Of a stretch of DNA of 64,000 nucleotides, positions 57,291 through 64,000 are shown piece by piece; position 1 is the first letter of the stretch, and the number at the start of each line of letters is the position of its first letter. Made by a program: the position numbers and the translations under genes. Source of the DNA: Diphasiastrum complanatum (taxonomy: Eukaryota; Streptophyta; Lycopodiopsida; Lycopodiales; Lycopodiaceae); assembly GCA_029204225.1 (NCBI GenBank), contig CM055109.1, positions 33,394,099-33,458,098 on the forward strand, in the 5' to 3' direction. The notes under the pieces were generated by a model. The model was not told the origin of the DNA and made no database searches. It worked only from the letters and a program-made list of their open reading frames with translations.

Positions 57291-58510
57291 ACAACTATAC
57301 ATTGCTACCCAGGGAATGATTGAATCACATCATGTTGATGGGGTGAACACCACATTTGGTGTCAAGATTTGTGAATGATAAGGATCAATTGTTGTTACGT
57401 GTATTACGACATTTTGAATTCGCACCACTTGGAAGTGTTTTGGCTGGGATAGCTTTGCCTACAATGGTGGCTGCTACAACATTATTAGAGTTGCCAAAAT
57501 AAGCCAACTGTGGGCCATTGTAAGGTATTTTGTATATATAAGATTTTTTAAAAACTTAGACCTTTAGTCATATTAATGTTGTTAGGTAGATGGATTAGGA
57601 TAAGTTGCTATAGGGATGACTAGGGTGTGTTTAGTAATGTGTAGATAGGACAAAAAGCACAAGAAAGGTTGTTTTGAGGGTTGTTGATTTAGAATGGAAA
57701 GATCATATTCGGGTAAAGAGGAATGGAAGTTGAATGGACTGAAAGCAACCGCAAGTGTGACGATTGCAATCTTGATGCGATCTTAGTAGTGGAAGTTATA
57801 CCAACCATGAGAGAACTGCATACGAAACAATGACGGTCTTTTGCGGAGTTGTGGGAAGGCTCTTGCGGCAAGTTCAAGATTGTATAAATAGGGAACTTGT
57901 AGTCGCAAAGGGGACTCTTGGTTTTACATTGGATAGCATAAGTGTGATTAAGCGTCAAAAGGATAAGAACCGAGCATTCTGTGAGTTGTGATGCAAGTTT
58001 ATGTCACGCTGTAGGCTGCAAGTAGAAGTGCCTTGCTTTAGACCTTTCGAGTAGTTTTGGTGTAGAATTGTGTCATTGCCTTCACTATCTAGTATATGTA
58101 GATTTCACTGTTAAGATGGAATGTAACTTAGTAATGTCTTTTCCCTTGGTACGATCCTTGATGTAATGGAAATTCTAGTTTATGTGATGGTTACACTCTG
58201 CCAATTTGTTGTATTGTATTGTAATAACAGAGATGTGGAATGCACTTATGTTATTTAGTTTTATTGCACTTTGTGAATGGTTATTAGTCAGATTCTGATA
58301 TGTCAGGTTAATCTGTTATAGTTCTGTTATTTGTTCTATGACAATCTACTAATAGGAAATTTCGGTATGTTAGCAATTTACCTAACACCCTTTTGGTTCT
58401 GTTGCCAAATCAGATTCTAGTTGGATGCATAATCTGGATAGAAACAATTTTCAGTCGTGAGTAGAATTACCAGAGGTAGGTGTAGAATCACATCAATATT
58501 CCAACGTTTC
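57291..58510 (+). mobile_element. A-gag repeat unit, copy 3 leader part
   Basis: Inverse of 1-1487 and 20902-21643. It carries the conserved short frame VNDKDQLLLRVLRHFE and GSVLAGIALPT (57363-57500, ending LLELPK and a stop), then about 900 bp non-coding. Around 58488 it lacks the roughly 90 bp that hold the CACTA target site in the other copies. Confidence 0.75.
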
Positions 58511-58890
58511 AAAGGGAAGAAGCGTGCGTGATGATCCCGACATTCACATTCACCAATTTTTGGCAGTCGTCACAAGCAAACCGTTAAACAACGGATATTA
58601 GGAAGTTGGAATTATTTGCAACAACATTAAAGGGAAATGCTCATCAATGGTATTCCCAATATGGGTTATAGAAATTCCAGACTTGGGAAGTATTAGGAAG
58701 AGTTCTCTTGAAGCAATATCGGAAGAAGCATGAGGAGGAGGAGATTTTGGATAAATTGCAAGCAATAGAGCAAAAAAAGAAGGAAGATGTTTTAGCTTGT
58801 GTTCAAAGGTTCGAAGTTTTAGAAAAGAGGCTTTAGGATCCACTCACAAATGCAAAACGCACCAAGTACTTCCAACATGGGTTATATAAG
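58510..58890 (+). pseudogene. gypsy-type gag fragment, copy 3
   Basis: PTFTFTNFWQSSQANR, stop, KLELFATTLKGNAHQWYSQYG, stop, KFQTWEVLGR with KQYRKKHEEEEILDKLQA and VQRFEVLEKRL, stop. Same gag as 15755-16132 with several stops. Repeat E follows, as in copy 2. Confidence 0.8.
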
Positions 58891-58899
58891 GTTCTCAGG

Positions 58900-60385
58900 A
58901 GGGGAATGACGTCCAAAATTCTACTATTATTGGCCTCGTAAATCAATTTTTGTTCTCTTCTTTCCCTTTCCCATAAAATTCCTCTTTGCCTGTTGTAAGA
59001 AACATTTCTAACTATCTATATTATCTTGATTCAACATCCATGTACACATACAATTGATAATCACCCACATTGTGTCATCCACCGACTGCTTGCTGCAAAA
59101 AGCAAACCATACACTATGAGTGTTCCAACAAAAATTCACAGCACTATGTTGATGCCGAATAAATCGTACTTTGTAAAATTGCTCCCTGCTTTTGGAAGAA
59201 ACATCCCTAACTATGTACAATATCTTTAATCAACAACCATGTACACATACAATTGATTATCAACCACATTTCATTCATGATATTCGGGTTTTCAAAATGA
59301 TGTACAACTACAACATACTATTATGCTTTACAATTTAGTCATGCGTCTTCCACCAACTACTGCTACAGAAAGTAGACCATATAGTATGAGTGTTCCAACA
59401 AAAATTCATAACACCATGTTGACGCCAAATATATGGTAGTCTGTGTTCCAGATTTCAAATTGTTGCATCTGCTATCTTACTCTTGGAAATTTTTATCCGT
59501 TGTTGTCTTTTCCAAATAAATTTCTACAAATTCACCGAGTCGCCAAACTCCTATTCAATGGTCACATCACTAGGCTATCTTGTATGTCACAGAGTTCTCC
59601 TCTGTACATCCTCATCAGCCATGTCTTTCTTACAACATTCGTAGGTCACATCACTAGGCTCTCTCGTATGTCGCAGAGGTCTCCAGCTCGGTACGTCCTC
59701 ATCAGCCGTGTCTTCCTTACAACATTTGTAACAATGGAACAAGAAAGTACCCACACTCAACTTATAAGCTCTAAGCCATGATCTTTACTTTACAATTGAT
59801 CAATACACTGACAATTTCAATGCATTTGCTATTGAAAGGCTTCTTGAGCTCGACCCAAATAACAAACGATAATATTATTGCTTGAAAGTTTTCCTCTTAA
59901 TGAGTTCTACCTCGTCTAACCACTCACCAAGCATCATTGCTAAACGAGACATGTATACCACCTTGTTCTTAATTGCTACTTAATACTAGCACCCGTCGTA
60001 TCAACTTTCTTTTAATGCTATCTTTAATGACCATAATAATGCCATCACTTCGGCCCTTCATATCGCATGTCCGGATCGACTCGCAACACCACAAAATCAC
60101 AAAACCACAAAACACTGCAAACAACAACAAACATGCTAATGCGCAACAATATTGAAATGTCTCTAGTTACCGTAGTTAAACCAAAAAAACTTATACAACA
60201 ACATCTAATAATTACCAGTCATTATCTAACACGAGGTTTAATAATATCCTTCCAGAACATATACAAAAAAAAATCTGATTATTGTTGCCCTCGTAACCCA
60301 ATTTTTGTTCCCTTGTTTGCCTTTCCCATAAAATTCCTCTTTGCTTTTTGTAAAAAACATTCTTAACTATGTATAGTATCATGAA
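58900..60385 (+). repeat. repeat E, end-to-start joined copies
   Basis: 58900-59995 is the later part of the unit, with an internal duplication of about 310 bp (58965-59210 against 59205-59560). At about 60000 the start of a unit follows, up to 60385. Short frames here are not conserved between copies. It mirrors 13850-15740. 60386-60740 is unclassified sequence shared with 13850-14220. Confidence 0.75.
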
Positions 60386-60740
60386 TGATAAGTTTTGAGC
60401 TCATATATTCAAATACATGCTCGTAATGACGTAGGCATTCTCCAACCTCCATTGAAATTTCTAGACAAATGTACCATCATGGATAAAAAATCTATAGAAA
60501 TTCTCCTTACAAACAGAGAATGAAATTTGCAATCTTGAGTCATGAATATGCACTTTCTACAAATGTAAGTAATTCCAATGCCCAATTATGGCATTAGAAG
60601 ATCTGGACAAAAGTTTATATATGAATCTATCTTGTACGAAGATTGGAAAAGTATTGTCAAGGATATATGTATAAATGCTACCTCCATAGACACTTGAATC
60701 ATCTCTTACATGTGCTTATTAGAGAAACAACCTAGATCAA

Positions 60741-61200
60741 TATTTTCATAAGGACAAGCCAATAGAGCTAAATCTATTCTTGAATCGATACATAGTGATC
60801 TGTGTGGCCCATGAGCATACATTCTCTTGGTTATGCACTATATTTTATCACGTTTGTAGATGATAATTTTAGATTTACCAAAATAGTCTTCAGAAAAGCA
60901 AGTATGAGGCATTCAACTGCACCAAAGAATTCAAGTGGTTTGTTGCAACACAGACTGCTTAGAAGATCAAGATTCTATGCGCCAATTGTGGGGGAGAATA
61001 CATCTATGACAAAATTTCGGATTATCTATCTTTGTGCAACATGCATCATAAGTTCACCACCAGCTATGTGTAGAATGAAGTATCCAAAAGGAATAACGAA
61101 ATACTAGTAGATGCAACACAAACAATGCTCACAAATGCTCAACTATCCAAGAGATTGAGCAAAAGCAGTCTCTACGAGTTGTAATCTGCAGATTTATAGG
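60741..61200 (+). pseudogene. copia integrase fragment
   Basis: Across two frames: AKSILESIHSDLCGP, HSLGYALYFITFVDDNFRFT, EFKWFVATQTA, stop, KIKILCANCGGEYI (the usual DNGGEY has Asp replaced by Asn and Asn by Cys), LCNMHHKFTTSYV and KRNNEILVDATQTML. It is catalytically dead and stop-ridden; the N-terminal zinc domain is missing. Confidence 0.75.
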
Positions 61201-61590
61201 AGCACTAATGTAGTAGACTCAAAGAATCATTTGAAAGCAAACTATGGCTACAAGTCGAGTATGAAGGAGCTTTGAGTGTTCGGATGTCTATTCATTAATC
61301 ATCAACAATTTGAATCAACTACTGATTCGAGCCTGATGCACTACCTACCAGGCATCGAAATTATGAGAGATAGATTGCCATAATCCAGTAGAAATATCTA
61401 GTCAATGTACTTCATAGGTATCACATGTAAGACTACAAGTTGATAGACTCACCTATGGATCCATGATTCAAGATATTGAATGACATGTCCACGAAGACTG
61501 AAGCACAACAGAAATAAATGTGTAGATGACATGATCTTGCATACAAAGTGAGCAAATTGTTGCAATACATGTCAAATCCATGACTACTAG
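61201..61590 (+). other. uncoded stretch between copia fragments
   Basis: Expected to hold decayed RT by position, but I cannot read convincing RT motifs in any frame. Confidence 0.3.
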
Positions 61591-61599
61591 TTAATAATT

Positions 61600-61975
61600 G
61601 TGTTCATCATGTATGCCATGATCTACAGATCACCTAATCTTGCATACACAGTGCACACATTGTTGCAATACATGTCGAATCCATGACTACCACATTGGAA
61701 AGTTCTACAAAGAGCATTTGATGTACATACAGGCCACAAAGCACTATGCTTTGTGTTATGATAGATATTCCAAGAATGCACCAGTTTTAAATGCCTATTT
61801 AGACTCAGATTGGGTTGGAAAAGTGGATATTAGAAAATCCACCTTTGGCTACTTGTGCTTTATTGTAGGAGGACCAATTTCATGGAACAATCAAAAGCAA
61901 GAATGCATTTCCTTGTCCTAATATGTTGCATCCATCTGTATAGTAAAGGACATTATTTGGCTTCGATGATAACTC
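61600..61975 (+). pseudogene. copia RNase H fragment
   Basis: MIYRSPNLAYTVHTLLQYM, stop, then YIQATKHYALCYDRYSKNAP, NAYLDSDWVGKVDIRK, FGYLCFIVGGPISWNNQKQE, and after a stop SICIVKDIIWLR-like sequence. Same family as 25700-26040. Confidence 0.8.
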
Positions 61976-61989
61976 CAAGATTTGAAATC

Positions 61990-63140
61990 TCAACCCACTA
62001 ACTCGATAAACACATTGAAGTTAGATTTCATTTTCTTACTCCTGACCTAAATTCTTTTTTCAAGAACTCCTATACAAATACTCACTCTCTAGAACACCCT
62101 ACAGAAATGAACTATTATATAAATTAATCTCCAATTTTACAAGCATTTTTTTTTGGCTTGACATTAGCCTAAAAGGATTTGTGATCAACTTTAGTTCGCC
62201 AAAGCCCATACTTAAATGATACCTATCACCTCTTTTTGACATGCCTTTAGTGGAATTCATGTTTTTAATTTTGTTTTAGCAAGGATAGGAGGCTCATTTA
62301 TGGGTATTCAAGTCTATGTAACAAAAGAACTTCCGTGGAAATTTTTCAATGATCTCCAAGGTGCATGGCCTTATCATTGGTCTATGTTATGGTAAGTATT
62401 TATAGGTTAGATTAATTTCAAATATTTGACTTAATTTATTGTATTATGTTTTTGTTAAGCATTAACTAATGAAATTACTGACTCTTCAATTTAGATTTGT
62501 GAATTTGATTATATTCCAATATCACAATTAGATTTAGTCATTGGTGGAGGTCTCAATTATCCAACATGGAAGTGAATCTACATTAATGGAAACAAGCACG
62601 TAGCATGCATGCATGAAAAAAAGCAAACATTTTTTTTGCTGTGGGTGTATGCTTGATTCCACATAGTTCTTCTTCCTATTGTGCCCTTGCATGCTCGAAT
62701 CTAGAAATATGACAACTGAATTTACTTGAAAATATATTTGTATTGTTTGCGATAGTGTCTTCTTATGGAGGATGTATCCAAGTTGTTTTCTATATTGGAT
62801 GAAGAATTGATCGAGTTTCCAATGATGTGTTTTGAAGTGTACATGCTTGATGGTAGGCAAAGATTATCTAAAATCGTGAATACTAAAAAGCGAATAGCTT
62901 GAATATTAATCAAGATTATTGTGAATACTAATCATTATTATAATAAATATTGATCGTGAATACTTGTGAATATTGATCGTGACTACTAAAATATTATGAG
63001 TACTTATGATCCTGATTATTGTGAATAAGAGTTGTGAATATTTGAGGATCATTGCCCACTTGAGCTGCCTTTTTTTAGTTTGTTTCTTTTTGACCAAGTT
63101 TCCAAAATGACGAACATTTTTTGTGGCCAAATATTGACAT
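61990..63140 (+). repeat. repeat B, third copy
   Basis: Plus-strand copy of family B following RNase H, as at 40571. It includes the block (62530-62790) that is inverted to 23622-23880 and 25047-25310. Non-coding. Confidence 0.7.
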
Positions 63141-63239
63141 AGCATAGTGGGTCCTATCAAGCACAGTCATGCTGGCAACACGTGACCACCTAGGATGGTG
63201 ATGCGTGGCACCCAAACATGTTGATAATGCCAGATTGCA

Positions 63240-63990
63240 TCATGGCCCTTGCGAGGCCGTCATTGGAGGGCCTACCGTTGTGGTACATAACACTCTGCGA
63301 CTTCATCCAAAAACATTTCGGTTAATGGCAATGGGAAATCATCCTTATAGTAAACAGATTAAGTTTGTGGTAATAGGTTGCCATTCTTCTTGGATGACGA
63401 TAACTATAGGGCTTAACCAAAGTTTATAGTCGATAGCATATATAAATCCCACCATGACCATTTTTTTAATCTCTGCCCTAACTTGTTATGCATGCTTCAT
63501 ATTCATTCAATACCGTTGTTGACGCGAATTGGTCATGCATCAATGATAACGTCAATTGCGTGCTCATAGATCTTTTTTGAAACATCTCATAATTCATCAT
63601 AAGACCATGCAAAAATAGCCTTATACTTTTTAAACAGTTCTGTCGCATGCGTAATGAAATCTGGATCATTATTAGCTCCAATAGATACATGTTTGGGATT
63701 ATCTTCCATCCCCATATTAATATTTATTAGCTTTCCTCTTGATACTTGAGTGGGATGCAACTGTTTTAGTTCCTCCTTCAACATTCTAGATTTTCAATGG
63801 TTTTAGAGAAACTTTGCAGCCATTGTTCTCTACTTGCATGCTCATTCTCCTAATCTGATTCAATTGAACCTGATTAGACCGTTTCAGTAGCAAATAAACT
63901 AATTACCATATACAGACGGGCTTTCCCAATTGGTATGTAGTCTGGAAACAAACTGGTCCGAGGTGAATCTCCCTCAAATTTCTCCAACAT
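63240..63990 (-). pseudogene. Ty3/gypsy RT N-terminal fragment
   Basis: Minus strand from 63784: MLKEELKQLHPTQVSRGKLI, NMGMEDNPKHVSIGANND, FITHATELFKKYKAIFAWSY, then in other frames KKNGNLL and YYKDDFPLPLTEMFLDEVA. This is the segment just before and into the fingers of gypsy RT. Stops and frameshifts are present. No catalytic YxDD is reached before 63160, where other sequence begins. Confidence 0.7.
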
Positions 63991-64000
63991 TGTTTGGAAC

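Overview
The window is nuclear DNA of a land plant, AT-rich and gene-poor. It has GT-AG introns, long (CT)n/(CA)n microsatellites, and copia, gypsy, hAT and CACTA-type elements packed and nested together. A plant S1/SPH-like secreted-protein gene fragment makes a flowering plant more likely, but the species cannot be named from the sequence. There is no bacterial-type operon, CRISPR array, rRNA, or tRNA gene that I could recognise.

Layout. 1-4207: minus-strand gag unit 'A' fused to a decayed copia element whose LTR ends at 4207 inside a gypsy gag. 4208-7460: decayed gypsy gag-PR-RT-RH-IN (+). 7461-9291: no gene, but a cluster of GACGTC-type palindromes. 9292-9848: a hAT-type MITE with its target duplication. 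9857-13865: two gypsy gag fragments, the first behind a degenerate tRNA-Asp primer site. 13850-16132 and 20902-21643: a second copy of the A-gag-E unit (minus), split by a complete 4.77 kb CACTA-like transposon at 16133-20901 that carries its own spliced gene. 21644-23621: second copy of the copia gag, leader, primer site and LTR. 23622-27292: repeat families B and C. 27293-about 32450: a copia element with a full uninterrupted 1336-residue polyprotein and a 3' LTR start, but no visible 5' LTR. 32455-48000: a large inverted repeat (arms 32545-36735 and 44520-47999) around a spacer of other repeats. At the inner end of the right arm, the S1/SPH-like gene is cut off by a short copia derivative (43104-44224). 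48600-51545: a decayed minus-strand gene of the DUF7869 type. 51650-53691: copia gag-protease interrupted by another LTR. 57291-60740: third copy of the A-gag-E unit (+). 60740-63140: copia integrase/RNase H remnants and family B. 63240-63990: a gypsy RT start (minus).

How it fits together. Nearly everything is transposon history rather than a host pathway. Comparing copies within the window fixes several events directly. An empty site at position about 155 proves the CACTA-like insertion and its ATC target duplication. The two inverted arms bracket an extra 0.93 kb in one arm. The repeat unit E occurs as a single copy and, elsewhere, as end-to-start joined copies. Of the coding sequences, only the copia polyprotein (27547-31557) and possibly the CACTA-borne gene (18298-19458) look translatable. 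The rest are remnants with stops and frameshifts.
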